A program made the translations under genes and the position numbers. A model generated the notes under the pieces. The model saw nothing but the letters and a program-made list of their open reading frames with translations. It was not told where the DNA came from and did no database searches. A DNA stretch of 64,000 nucleotides from Mycolicibacterium sp. ND9-15 (GTDB lineage: Bacteria; Actinomycetota; Actinomycetes; Mycobacteriales; Mycobacteriaceae). The first letter of the stretch is position 1. Each line of letters begins with the position of its first letter. Shown piece by piece: positions 1 through 8,960 of the stretch. Location of the stretch: contig NZ_CP142362.1 of assembly GCF_035918395.1 (NCBI RefSeq), positions 3,633,501-3,697,500 of the forward strand. The letters run 5' to 3'.

Positions 1-2
1 CC

Positions 3-335
3 GCCGTGGACCCCGAAACCGCGCGGGTTTACGTCGATCGTTTCCGAGACCCGGTGGTCGCGCGCGCCGCCCGGGACACGTACCGCACCTTCCTGCTTCG
101 CGAGTTACCCGCCGCCGGCCTCGGACCCGCGCCGCCGCGCGCCACCGTCCCGATCCGCTGTCTGTTCGGGCTCGGCGATAACGCTGTCCATCCGTCGCTC
201 GCAGCGGAGGACACGGCCGACGCCGACGACTACAAGTTGGACGCGGTCGACGCGAGCCACTTCATCGTCGACGAGCGGCCTGATCTGGTGCGCGCCGCGC
301 TGATCGCCCTGGCGCAGGAGACTGCCCGCATCTAA
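3..335 (+). CDS. alpha/beta-fold hydrolase, C-terminal part (gene starts before the window)
   Basis: Only the last ~110 residues are present; the frame is open at the left edge, so the GTG near the edge need not be the start. The visible part resembles the C-terminal third of an epoxide-hydrolase-type alpha/beta hydrolase: a strand and loop with FGLGDNAVHPSL, where the family's late acidic residue can sit, then VDASHFIVDERPDLV, where the His is placed like the catalytic His, followed by a terminal helix. The nucleophile region lies outside the window, so activity cannot be judged. The gene converges on kdpD, with a hairpin between them. The family call is inference from this short stretch. 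Confidence 0.6.
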   Translation, partial: AVDPETARVYVDRFRDPVVARAARDTYRTFLLRELPAAGLGPAPPRATVPIRCLFGLGDNAVHPSLAAEDTADADDYKLDAVDASHFIVDERPDLVRAALIALAQETARI

Positions 336-357
336 CTGGTCCGGTGGTGGTGTTCGC

Positions 358-414
358 CGAGATCGACGTGAGGGCTGTAAATTTGCGCCGATCGCAACCC
401 TCACGCAGATCTCG
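358..414. terminator. terminator hairpin between convergent genes
   Basis: Two nested perfect arm pairs are visible: 358-364 with 408-414 (7 bp) and 367-374 with 398-405 (8 bp), separated by symmetric 2-nt internal loops. The apical loop contains a further TTGCG/CGCAA pair. It lies in the 89-bp gap between the convergent hydrolase and kdpD genes, so it can serve both. There is no T-tract, as is usual in mycobacteria. Confidence 0.7.
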
Positions 415-424
415 CGGCACTTGA

Positions 425-2938
425 TTAGTCCGGTGCAGCGGGCAGGTCGATTTCCACGGTCAGCCCACCGCCGGGGGTGTCGGAGGCCGAGATCGTGCCG
501 CCCATCGCCTCGACGAAACCTGAGGCGACCGAGAGGCCGAGACCGATGCCGATCGTGTCGTCGTCACCGAGTCGCTGGAACGGGGCGAACGCCTGCTGTT
601 CGCTGCCCCGCGGGATGCCCGGGCCCTCGTCGATGACAGCGATGAGCACCCGGCCGCCGACTTGGCCTGCGGTCACCCGCACGAGGCTGCCCTCGGCGTA
701 GCGCAAGGAGTTGTCGATCAGGTTGGCCAGCACGCGCTCGAGGAGTTCGCTGTCGGCGAGGACGGCTTCGCGGTCGACCTCCACCTTGACCCGCTCGCTG
801 CCTGGCCGCGTGAACTCGTCTGTGTCGGCACGGATTCCGAGCAGCGCCCGTTGCACGACATGCTCCAGCCCGACGCGACCCTTCTCTGGTCGCACCGCTC
901 CGGCGGCCAGTCGTGACGAGTCGAGGAGGTTGGCCACGAGCGCGGTCAGCTGGTCGACGGACTCCTCGGCCGTGGCGAGGAGATCAGCGGTGTCGTCGGC
1001 AGAGAAGCCGATGTCACTGTTGCGCATTCGCGACATCGCCGCCTTGGCGGCCGCCAGCGGGGACCGCAGGTCGTGGCTCACCGCGGTCAGCAGGGCGTGG
1101 CGCAGTTTCTCGGCCTGACCGACGGCTTCGGCTTTGCTCGCGTCGGCCCGCTCCCGTTGTTGGACAAGGTTTACCGCTTGCTTGCCGACGCCGTTGAGGA
1201 CGCGGCGGTCGCGTGCGGTCAACGCCGGACCCGTCAGCAGCATCCAGTACTCGTCGTCTCCGATCTCGACTGAGGTGTCGGCGTCGTCGACGTCGGTGCA
1301 GGGATCCTGGCCGACCTGGGCCAGGACCTCACCGGTCTGGCTTCGGATCAGGCTCAGGGCGCGCTGGGAGTACGTCTCGCGGAGCCGTTCCAGCAGGCTG
1401 TCGAGGTCCGAGTCGCGCAGCGCGCCGTCGGCGAACAGGGCCAGCAACTCGGCTTCCTGGCTGACCCGACGCGCTTCCCGAAGCCGCCTGGACGCCCGGT
1501 CGACGAGCGCGGCCACCGCGACGGCAGCGACCAGCAGCACCAGGGTCGCGGTGGCGCTGTCGGCGTCTTGGACGGAGAACGTGTGCGATGGTGCGAGGAG
1601 AAAGTACGTGATCAGCGCTCCTGACAGCGCCGCGGCCAACACGGCCGGCGCGAGCCCGCCGAGCAGTGCGGTGCCGAGCACCCCGACGAAGAACAGGGCA
1701 CCCTGGCCACCGATCCCGAGGACCTGTTCCGGCAGCAGCATCGTCAGCGCCCAGATCGCGACCGGAGCCGCCACGGCGGCAAGCCATGACGTGAATCGGC
1801 GCTGGCGGGGTGAGAGCCGGGACCACGAGATGCCGGTGGCGGCTTGGTCGTGGCTGACCATGTGGACGTCGAGGCCGCCGGATTGCTGGACGACGGCATC
1901 GCTGATGCCCTCGGCGAAGACGCGCGACAGCCGCGAACGTCGTGAGGTTCCGACGACCAACTGGGTCGCGTTGACGTCGTGCGCGAAGGCGATCAGTGAC
2001 GCGGCTACGTCGTCGCCGACGACGGTGTGCATGGTGGCGCCCAAACTGGCCGCCAGCTCACGCAGGGCCCTTTTCTGCTGAGCCGAGATCGCGGTGAGGC
2101 CGTCGCCGTCGACGACGTACACGACGTTGAGGTCTGCCCCCCACCGGGAGGCGATCCGTGACGCCCGTCGCACCAAGATCTCGGACTCGGGGCCGCCGGT
2201 CACCCCGACCACCACGCGCTCGCGGGCCTCCCACCGGTCGCTGATCTTCTTGTCGGACCGGTACTTGGCCAGCGCGGCGTCGACCTGATCGGCCAGCCAC
2301 AGCAGGGCCAACTGCCGCAGGGCGGTGAGATTCTCGGGCCGGAAGTAGTTGGACAGTGCGGCATCGACACGCTCCGGTGGATACACGTTGCCGTGAGCAA
2401 GCCTGCGCCGCAACGCTTCCGGCGTGATATCGACCAGCTCGATCTGGTCTGCGGCGCGGACGACCTCGTCGGGAATCCGGTCCGGTTCCTCGACCCCGGT
2501 GATCTGGCCGGCCAAGTCGGCGACGCTTTCCAAGTTCTGGATGTTGACCGTGGTGATCACGGTGATGCCGGCGTTGAGCAGTTCCTCCACGTCCTGCCAG
2601 CGTTTGGTGTTCTTGCTGCCCGGGGCGTTGGTGTGGGCGAGGTCGTCGACGAGCACGACCTTGGGCCGCCGCTGCAGGATCGCGGTGACGTCGATTTCCC
2701 GGTAGAAGGTGCCAGGGGTGCCTGGGTGCTCCGTCGTGCGGGGAGGTACCACTTCGATACCCGCGAGCTGCTGGCCGACCTTGCGACGACCGTGGGTGTC
2801 GACCACGGCGATAACCACGTCGGTTCCGCGCTCCAGCCGCCGTTGCGCCTCGGCGAGCATCGAGTAGGTCTTGCCGACACCGGGCGCGGCGCCGAGGTAA
2901 ACGCGCAGGTCGCCGACTTTGCGCCCCAGAATTCCCAT
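425..2938 (-). CDS. kdpD: KdpD-type osmosensitive K+ sensor histidine kinase
   Basis: Membrane sensor kinase of the KdpD family (837 aa; ~860-895 is usual). Domains in order: KdpD N-terminal ATP-binding domain with the P-loop GAAPGVGKT at residues 16-24 and a Walker-B-like VVLVDDLAHTNA; a universal-stress-protein domain at about 240-370; about four membrane helices at about 390-490; a GAF-like region; the H-box AVSHDLRSPLA with the phospho-acceptor His; the N-box LIDNSLRY; G-boxes DEGPGIP and GIGLGLS. I chose the ATG at 2938, which starts the conserved domain directly; a longer frame to 3052 adds unconserved residues. Families with this architecture phosphorylate KdpE to switch on the KdpFABC potassium pump. 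Neither kdpE nor kdpFABC is next door: the downstream neighbour is a convergent hydrolase and the upstream one a divergent SDR. Confidence 0.93.
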   Translation of the reverse strand: MGILGRKVGDLRVYLGAAPGVGKTYSMLAEAQRRLERGTDVVIAVVDTHGRRKVGQQLAGIEVVPPRTTEHPGTPGTFYREIDVTAILQRRPKVVLVDDLAHTNAPGSKNTKRWQDVEELLNAGITVITTVNIQNLESVADLAGQITGVEEPDRIPDEVVRAADQIELVDITPEALRRRLAHGNVYPPERVDAALSNYFRPENLTALRQLALLWLADQVDAALAKYRSDKKISDRWEARERVVVGVTGGPESEILVRRASRIASRWGADLNVVYVVDGDGLTAISAQQKRALRELAASLGATMHTVVGDDVAASLIAFAHDVNATQLVVGTSRRSRLSRVFAEGISDAVVQQSGGLDVHMVSHDQAATGISWSRLSPRQRRFTSWLAAVAAPVAIWALTMLLPEQVLGIGGQGALFFVGVLGTALLGGLAPAVLAAALSGALITYFLLAPSHTFSVQDADSATATLVLLVAAVAVAALVDRASRRLREARRVSQEAELLALFADGALRDSDLDSLLERLRETYSQRALSLIRSQTGEVLAQVGQDPCTDVDDADTSVEIGDDEYWMLLTGPALTARDRRVLNGVGKQAVNLVQQRERADASKAEAVGQAEKLRHALLTAVSHDLRSPLAAAKAAMSRMRNSDIGFSADDTADLLATAEESVDQLTALVANLLDSSRLAAGAVRPEKGRVGLEHVVQRALLGIRADTDEFTRPGSERVKVEVDREAVLADSELLERVLANLIDNSLRYAEGSLVRVTAGQVGGRVLIAVIDEGPGIPRGSEQQAFAPFQRLGDDDTIGIGLGLSVASGFVEAMGGTISASDTPGGGLTVEIDLPAAPD

Positions 2939-3033
2939 GCCTACATAATCCACTTTCGGCACCGAGGACGACAGCGGAGCTCGTGATCCGGCCACCCGCG
3001 TTTGACGAAGGTCGCGTCGGGTAGCCCGCCACC

Positions 3034-3810
3034 ATGGCTCAGGGACGACCACTTGCGCTCGTGACGGGTGCCTCGAGCGGGATCGGCTTCGAGTTGGCGA
3101 AGCTGTTCACCGACGACGGATACGACCTGGTCGTGGCCGCCGACGACGACGGTGTCCACGCCGCCGCCGATAAACTCGCCGCCAGCGGCAGAGAGGTCCG
3201 CGCGGTGCAGGTTGATCTCCGCAAAGAGGACGAGGTCGATCGGCTCTACAGCGCCGCCACCGAAGACGGGCGCCGGTTGGACGCCGTCGCGCTCAACGCC
3301 GGCACCGGCGGTGGCGGCCGGTTCGTCGACCGGGGACTCGAAGAGGATCTCAACATCATCGACCTCAACGTCCGGGGAACGACCCAACTCGCCAAGCTGG
3401 TGCTGGCGGACATGGTCAGCGCCAATTCCGGCAAGCTCCTGTTCACGTCGTCGATCGTGGCGATGATGCCCGGTTCGTACCAGACCGTCTACAACGCGTC
3501 GAAGTCGTTCGTTCAGTCCTTCGCCGAAGCGCTGCAGGACGAACTTCGCGACACCGACGTCACCGTCACCTCGCTGATGCCCGGACCGACCGACACCAAC
3601 TTCTTCCGGCGTGCGGGCATGCTGGACACCCTCGTGGGACGGATGCCGAAGGACGACGCCGGCAAGGTTGCCAAGCAGGGCTACGACGCGTTGATGCAGG
3701 AAGACAAGAAAGTCGTTGCGTCCTCGCCACTTTCGAAGGGGTTGGGCTTGATGAACCGCTTCCTTCCCGACTCGGTGAAGGCAACTTTCAACAGGTTGAT
3801 CTCGAAGTGA
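3034..3810 (+). CDS. short-chain dehydrogenase/reductase (SDR)
   Basis: Classical NAD(P)-dependent SDR of 258 aa, the normal family length. Seen: TGASSGIG cofactor motif at 11-18, LNAG at 87-90, the catalytic Ser near 139-140 in FTSSIVAMM, and Y153-x-x-x-K157 in YNASK. The substrate cannot be told from the sequence. Its stop overlaps the GTG start of the following flavin oxidoreductase by 4 nt, so the two are translationally coupled. They probably act on the same lipid or isoprenoid-like substrate, but that is inference from arrangement only. It is divergent from kdpD. Confidence 0.9.
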   Translation: MAQGRPLALVTGASSGIGFELAKLFTDDGYDLVVAADDDGVHAAADKLAASGREVRAVQVDLRKEDEVDRLYSAATEDGRRLDAVALNAGTGGGGRFVDRGLEEDLNIIDLNVRGTTQLAKLVLADMVSANSGKLLFTSSIVAMMPGSYQTVYNASKSFVQSFAEALQDELRDTDVTVTSLMPGPTDTNFFRRAGMLDTLVGRMPKDDAGKVAKQGYDALMQEDKKVVASSPLSKGLGLMNRFLPDSVKATFNRLISK

Positions 3811-5402
3811 GCGTCCCGGCCTCCGCCGACGTCGTGGTGATCGGAGCCGGCCACAACGGTTTGGTGGCCGCGGCGATGCTTGCCGACGCCGGCTGGGATG
3901 TGCTTGTCCTGGAAGCGCAGGAGCAACCCGGCGGCGCGGTGAAAAGCGCCCAATTGTTCCCCGGCTATGTCAGCGATCTGTACAGCGCGTTCTACCCGCT
4001 GTCGGTCACATCGCCCGCGTTGACGGCGCTGCACCTCGAGGAGCACGGGCTGCGCTGGTCGCATTCGCCGGCGGTCGTCGGGCATGCGCGCTCGGCCGAC
4101 GATGATGACGCGCCGGTGATCTGGCGTGAACTCGACCGCACCGCAGCGGATCTCGAGCGCCGCACACCAGGAGACGGCGCCCGCTGGCGCGACCTGTTCG
4201 CCCAGTGGCGGCGCATCAAAGAACCACTGTTGGAGACGTTGTTCGCGCCGTTCCCACCGGTGCGCGGGGCCGTGGGACTGCTGCGCGAGTTGGGCACCGC
4301 CGAGGCGCTGCGACTGGCACACCTGATGTTGCTGCCCGCCGGGGTGATGGCTGAGACCCTGTTCGACGGTGAGGCTGCGCGACTCCTGTTGCTGGGCAAC
4401 GCAATGCACGCCGACGTCCCCGTCGACGCGCCCGGCAGCGGCGTCATGGGCTACATGCTGATCATGATGGCTCAGGACGGCGGCTTTCCGGTCCCGGTCG
4501 GAGGCGCCGGACATCTGACGGCGGCACTGGTGAACCGGGCCACCTCGGCGGGCGCCCGGATCGAATGCGGAGAGCAGGTCGACGGAATCGATGTCCGCGG
4601 CCACCGTGCGGTGTCGGTTCGTACTGCCGGCGGTGAGACCGTCCGGGTTCGCCGGGCGGTGATCGCCGATACCTCGGCGCCGCTGCTGTACCGCGATCTG
4701 CTGCCCGCCGATGCTCTTCCCGACTCGGTACTGCAGAGTGTTGACCGATTCGTTTGGGACACCCCCGTGTTGAAGATCAATTACGCGCTCGACGCGCCGA
4801 TCCCGTGGCGATCGAGGAGCCTGAGCGAAGCCGGAACCGTCCACCTCGGCGCCGACCACGACGGTCTGATCCGGTGGATGGCCGACCTCAACACCGGCAC
4901 CGTGCCGCTTCATCCGTTCCTGCTCTTCGGCCAGATGACGACCGCCGACCCGAGCCGATCACCGGAGGGCACCGAAAGCGCCTGGGCCTACACCCATCTG
5001 CCGCGTGGTGTGGCCGACGACGCGTCGGCCGACCAACTGTCGGCGGCGGTGGACATGGTGCTGGAGAAGCACGCGCCGGGATTCAGTGACAACATCGTCG
5101 GCAAGTCGATTCAGCGTCCGTCGGACCTGGAGGCCAGCGATGCGAACCTGCACGCCGGTGCGGTCAACGGTGGTACCTCACAGCTGTTCCAGCAGTTGAT
5201 CTTCCGGCCGTTCCCTGGCTTCGGGGGTGCCGAAACGCCGGTGGAGAACGTCTATCTCGGCAGCGCCGGTGCGTCGCCGGGCGGGGGAGTGCACGGAGTC
5301 TGCGGACGCAACGCCGCGCGCGCCGCCCTGGCCGGCGCCGGCCGGCGGGGTTGGCCGCGCCGACAGCTCAACCGCGCGATCCTGTCAGTGCTGACGCGGT
5401 GA
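3807..5402 (+). CDS. FAD-dependent oxidoreductase, phytoene-desaturase/PYROXD2-like
   Basis: 531-aa flavoprotein. The N-terminus carries the dinucleotide-binding motif VVVIGAGHNGLVAAAMLADAG followed by an acidic strand end (VLVLEAQEQPGG), typical of the phytoene-desaturase / amine-oxidase superfamily. The C-terminus has the second FAD motif region (NVYLGSAGASPGGGVHGVCGRNAA), matching the family's closing motif. Start is the GTG at 3807, which overlaps the stop of the SDR gene (GTGA). No crtB or other carotenoid genes are near, so a carotenoid role is not supported; mycobacteria carry several such proteins of unknown substrate. A tRNA gene follows after ~180 bp with no obvious gene between. 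Confidence 0.85.
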   Translation: MSVPASADVVVIGAGHNGLVAAAMLADAGWDVLVLEAQEQPGGAVKSAQLFPGYVSDLYSAFYPLSVTSPALTALHLEEHGLRWSHSPAVVGHARSADDDDAPVIWRELDRTAADLERRTPGDGARWRDLFAQWRRIKEPLLETLFAPFPPVRGAVGLLRELGTAEALRLAHLMLLPAGVMAETLFDGEAARLLLLGNAMHADVPVDAPGSGVMGYMLIMMAQDGGFPVPVGGAGHLTAALVNRATSAGARIECGEQVDGIDVRGHRAVSVRTAGGETVRVRRAVIADTSAPLLYRDLLPADALPDSVLQSVDRFVWDTPVLKINYALDAPIPWRSRSLSEAGTVHLGADHDGLIRWMADLNTGTVPLHPFLLFGQMTTADPSRSPEGTESAWAYTHLPRGVADDASADQLSAAVDMVLEKHAPGFSDNIVGKSIQRPSDLEASDANLHAGAVNGGTSQLFQQLIFRPFPGFGGAETPVENVYLGSAGASPGGGVHGVCGRNAARAALAGAGRRGWPRRQLNRAILSVLTR

Positions 5403-5583
5403 GCCGGTGAGCGATTTCGATCGGCTGCGCGATGGTGCCGACGATTATTCGGATTGCTGGCCGGGACGACGTGTTGGACACAGCATATTTGCGACTGGAT
5501 CATGACGCGGTGGCCGCTGGCACGGTCGTCAACCGGCAGTCGGCGCTTTCGGTACCGTGCTGACCGGCATACTGATCGGGGTC

Positions 5584-5657
5584 GCCCCCATAGCCCAATT
5601 GGCAGAGGCAGCGGACTTAAAATCCGCACAGTGTCGGTTCGAGTCCGACTGGGGGCA
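5584..5657 (+). tRNA. tRNA with UAA anticodon (Leu by codon), short variable loop
   Basis: Cloverleaf read by eye. Acceptor stem GCCCCCA (5584-5590) pairs with TGGGGGC (5650-5656), with discriminator A at 5657 and no encoded CCA. The D-arm has 3 bp plus a mismatch and GG in the loop. Anticodon stem GCGGA/TCCGC has loop CTTAAAA, giving anticodon UAA. Variable region is ACAGT (5 nt). T-arm is GTCGG-TTCGAGT-CCGAC. By the genetic code this reads UUA (Leu), but a normal tRNA-Leu is class II with a long variable arm and this one is class I. A decayed copy of its 3' half sits at 9614-9651. Confidence 0.9.
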
Positions 5658-6182
5658 CTCGAAATAGCAGACCGAAGGGGTTTGTAAACGATTGTCAGAC
5701 ATCGGAGCCGGTCTCGATGTCACCGATTCTCAAACCTCGACCGGAACTGTTCGCGGCAGTCTTCAAAGCGTCGTCTTGGCTGAGCGCGTACACGCTCATG
5801 GTGAACGCTGCGCCAGGTGCCCGAGCCACGCGGCGATCACCGCGATAGGCGTGGCGGTCGCCTGAAATCGCACGCTATGCGCGGCAGCGACTTCGGTGAA
5901 CTGCTGAGCGAAGGCCAGGCACCGCGAAAGCGCTCGTCAGAATTCTGGGCCAGCGCACATGAGTCCTTCCGGATCGCCGCGGGGCCCCAAGGCATCTTGT
6001 CACGATCAAATCCCTACAGACAAAGTCTCCGCTTTTCTAGGGGATTGTCGTTGTGAACCGCGAGGCCCTGCGTTGTGGCAAGCTGGGCTCAACCGGGCGT
6101 CGGGCGTGTGCTCATGGGTTGCCGCTGAACGCCTTCTAGCGGTCCGCAGCATCGCCCACCCGGCATCATCGGGAGGTCCGTT
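5658..6182. other. 525-bp gene-free stretch at the left end of the putative island
   Basis: No open frame here has mycobacterial coding character or a recognisable product, and I see no integrase remnant. It contains only the upstream region of the hypothetical gene at 6183. It begins immediately after the tRNA 3' end, which is the place where tRNA-targeted elements usually insert. Confidence 0.5.
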
Positions 6183-7928
6183 GTGATCGAGTATCAGGGC
6201 CTGTGCTCGGCTCTAGTGGCATCCGACCTTGCGCTCAGTGCGGCCGGCGGCGACGCGACGATCGCCTCGGAGGCCGCCGGTCTGCAGGCGTCGCTCGCTG
6301 CGCTGCCGAACGTGGCGCGCCTCGGCGCCTGTGTCGGCCCCCTCCTCGAGCTGAGCGAATCCGATGCAGAGCTCGACCTGCTGCGTCGCGCGTCTGCGTT
6401 GTGGCAGCGAGGGTCGAGCGCCGCCGACCAGCTCCACACCGCTCGGGTCGAGTTCGAGCTGTCGCTCGCCCGTGACGATCTGCCCGACGCGCTGGAGGTG
6501 CTCGACATGGGCATGCAGCGGCTGACCGGTTTGCACGGTGTCGTGAAGGACCTGATCGCGGATGTGTCCGCGCTGCAGTCCGAGGTCACAACGCTCGATC
6601 ACCTACCGCCACATCCCCGTCAGGCGGACGAGCCGTCGATGGCGTGGGGTTGGGGGAACGCATTCGCCGGTCGCCGAGCGTTCGCCTTCGTCGCGGCAGT
6701 GCTCGCCGGCGCGCAGGACGAGCGGGGACAGGCGTTCGCCGCGGGCACACTCTCGGGGTATGCGGGGCATGTCGCAGGCTCGGCGTTCCTCGGGACGGTC
6801 GTCGGCGGCCCTCGCCGCCTCCATCGGTTCCGTGACCGCCTGGCGCGCAATACGCTCGGAGTCTGGCTCCGCCGCGAGACTTCAACCCCGCGGTCGGGAG
6901 AGCTGGCCGGGCTGCTCCGCCTCGACGGACGGGACGACCCACTCCAGATGCCCGCCGATCTCGCTGTGCAACTCGAGGCGGCGCTCGCCGATGCCTACCC
7001 CTCGCGCCCCGCGGCCGACGTCCAACTCGGGTACCGCAGTATGATCGAGCACCTCGAACTTCTCGACTCCTTCGCGCTGCCCTTACCGCCCGAGCCGCCC
7101 CCAATCGTGCCGGCCGCCGGTGGAGGCACCGGACCCATCGAGACCCAAACCTTCGACCAGCCGCAGGACGGCGTCGACATGACCGTCGGGATGGGCCCGG
7201 AGACGGATCACGACTCGCCCGGCATGTCCTCGCAGAAGAAGGCACAGGGCGACGTCTGCGCCTACATCCTCCTCCTGATCGCGACAGTGGGACTGGCGTA
7301 CCTCATCTGGTGCATCGGCCGCCTGACCGATGACAAGAAGTGTGGGATCGAGGACTTCGTCGGCGCAGGTTCTCCCGATCCGCCCGACCCGACCGCGCCG
7401 ACGACGCAACAGAAGCTCGAGAAGCTGCGCGAGCCGGCTGCGGTCAACCATATCCTCAGCGATATCTACCAACTGGAGCTGCGTCTATGGCAGGCCTTCG
7501 CCGCCGCACGTTCGTTCCTGACCGTCTGCGGTCTGCTGGCCCCGGACGAGCAAGAGCTCAGCCAGCCGCTGTACCGGCAGTTTCTTGAGGTGTCCCCGAC
7601 TGGGCCTTGGCCCGGCCGCGAGCCTGCGGATGCTGCGCACACTTATGCGACTCGTCCCACCAGCGCGGCCGAGCAGCCGACCACGGCAGTGCCGTATCCG
7701 GACCGGGGACCGGCATGGCTGCTGCACGCCGACCTGGTCGACAACGAGTCGACGATCAGCGAGGTGGTCATCGAAGCCCTGCGGGCGTACGTCCGAGCCG
7801 ACGAGCAGACCAACCTCGACCTCGACGCCGATCGCGGCCGGCTGCACCCCGCATGGTCCGTCCGAGCCGGAACCTCCATCGCCGACCAGCCGCTGGACGT
7901 CGAGATCCTGAACTTCGGCGAGGAGTAG
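6183..7928 (+). CDS. unrecognised 581-aa protein with one central membrane helix
   Basis: I do not recognise this family. The N-terminal ~140 residues are helical and Ala/Leu-rich, including an amphipathic stretch (about 110-140, LHGVVKDLIADVSALQSEV) that could form a coiled coil. Residues ~140-290 form a globular-looking region rich in Arg. A Pro/acidic linker follows (about 300-350, LPPEPPPIVPAAGGGTG). A single hydrophobic helix occurs at about 362-380 (AYILLLIATVGLAYLIWC), flanked by Cys residues. The C-terminal ~200 residues are again globular (LLHADLVDNESTISEVV). It starts at GTG/ATG with a GGAGG-like sequence just upstream (gggaggtccgttgtg). Its stop is 3 bp before the next gene, so the two are one operon. 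Both lie in the tRNA-bounded island. Membrane topology is inference. Confidence 0.75.
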   Translation: MIEYQGLCSALVASDLALSAAGGDATIASEAAGLQASLAALPNVARLGACVGPLLELSESDAELDLLRRASALWQRGSSAADQLHTARVEFELSLARDDLPDALEVLDMGMQRLTGLHGVVKDLIADVSALQSEVTTLDHLPPHPRQADEPSMAWGWGNAFAGRRAFAFVAAVLAGAQDERGQAFAAGTLSGYAGHVAGSAFLGTVVGGPRRLHRFRDRLARNTLGVWLRRETSTPRSGELAGLLRLDGRDDPLQMPADLAVQLEAALADAYPSRPAADVQLGYRSMIEHLELLDSFALPLPPEPPPIVPAAGGGTGPIETQTFDQPQDGVDMTVGMGPETDHDSPGMSSQKKAQGDVCAYILLLIATVGLAYLIWCIGRLTDDKKCGIEDFVGAGSPDPPDPTAPTTQQKLEKLREPAAVNHILSDIYQLELRLWQAFAAARSFLTVCGLLAPDEQELSQPLYRQFLEVSPTGPWPGREPADAAHTYATRPTSAAEQPTTAVPYPDRGPAWLLHADLVDNESTISEVVIEALRAYVRADEQTNLDLDADRGRLHPAWSVRAGTSIADQPLDVEILNFGEE

Positions 7929-7931
7929 ACG

Positions 7932-8798
7932 ATGGGCAGCGAGGAGCAACACGGCGACCGCCCGGAAGGCGTGAACACCTGGCTGGTGATTCCCTACTTC
8001 GCCGGTGACCAGGGGCGCAAGCAGGTCGAACGCCCGCTACCACCCGGGAAGGGCGCCTCCTGGCTGTGCCCCGCAATCATTGTCGACAACGTGCCAGGCA
8101 ATACCAAGTTCCGGCGTGGGGTGCCGCTGCGCATCAGCCTCGAGGTCGCGAACTGGGGCGCCGGCACGTTGCCGGCGCCCGCGCTCGTCAGGCTGTGGTG
8201 GTCCGACCCGACACTGGCCTTCTCGGCTGCGGTGTCGATCGGGCAGACGACGGTCATCGTCCCGCCGGGCGGCTACCCGGTTCGCACGGGTGACTTCAGA
8301 GTCACGGTGCCGGTCGGCGCTTCGCCCCATGTCTGCCTGCTCGCCCAGGTGTCCGCACCGATCGACGGCGCCTCCGGCGTCCCGAACCCCTACAGCGACC
8401 GGCACTGGGCACAACTGAACCTGGTCGAGGTGACCACGATCTCCGGCGACGGCACCGCTGTGCTGCCGATCCAACTCGCAAACCCGTTCACCCACACGAC
8501 GTTCGCGGCGGTGACGATCGAGCCAATGTCGCGACGGACGGCGGATCGCCTCGGCCGGTTGTACGAGCGCGACGTCCAGACCGGCATGGATGGTGTCGAG
8601 CTTCAGATCGGCGAAGAAGGGGCGGAGCGGATCAAACTGGAAGCGCGCGAGGTGGTGACCGTGGATGTGACGTTGCGCTTCTCCGACCCACCCGTCAGCG
8701 GTGCGGCGAACGGGTTCGTGCTCAACCAGCGCTTCGTGGACATGGAAGGCGACGACATACCCACCGGCACGCTCGGTGTTCTCATCGCTCCCGACTAG
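7932..8798 (+). CDS. unrecognised 288-aa protein with Ig-like/CARDB-type beta-sandwich features
   Basis: There is no signal peptide or membrane helix. The middle section (about residues 50-130) reads like a CARDB/Ig-like beta-sandwich: alternating strands with RRGVPLRISLEVANWGAG, then PALVRLWWSDPTLAF, a loop with VPPGG, then FRVTVPVG and CLLAQVSAP. A second strand-rich region follows (LPIQLANPFTHTTFAAVTIEP and VVTVDVTLRFSDP). No catalytic motif is apparent. It starts 3 bp after the 581-aa gene and is surely co-transcribed and co-expressed with it, so it may bind or present something for that membrane protein. The fold assignment is inference from strand pattern and the asparagine-rich turn, not from a match. 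Confidence 0.75.
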   Translation: MGSEEQHGDRPEGVNTWLVIPYFAGDQGRKQVERPLPPGKGASWLCPAIIVDNVPGNTKFRRGVPLRISLEVANWGAGTLPAPALVRLWWSDPTLAFSAAVSIGQTTVIVPPGGYPVRTGDFRVTVPVGASPHVCLLAQVSAPIDGASGVPNPYSDRHWAQLNLVEVTTISGDGTAVLPIQLANPFTHTTFAAVTIEPMSRRTADRLGRLYERDVQTGMDGVELQIGEEGAERIKLEAREVVTVDVTLRFSDPPVSGAANGFVLNQRFVDMEGDDIPTGTLGVLIAPD

Positions 8799-8960
8799 AC
8801 CCGCTCTGGCTGGCTTGGCTCGGCGAGCCGATTCCCACGCTCGCCGTCAACACATCACGCGAATGCGCCACTCGATTCGTACCCGCAGAACGACAGCCGA
8901 CCGAGACATGTGTCGTTGTTGACCGTGGGTGCAGCTGCGTGGGCGGTGACTGCCCGCGGA

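Noticed and set aside
3681..4913. 410-codon frame on the minus strand inside the flavin oxidoreductase
   Set aside because: It is antisense to a clear FAD protein, of low-complexity composition and without motifs; high-GC DNA gives such mirror frames.
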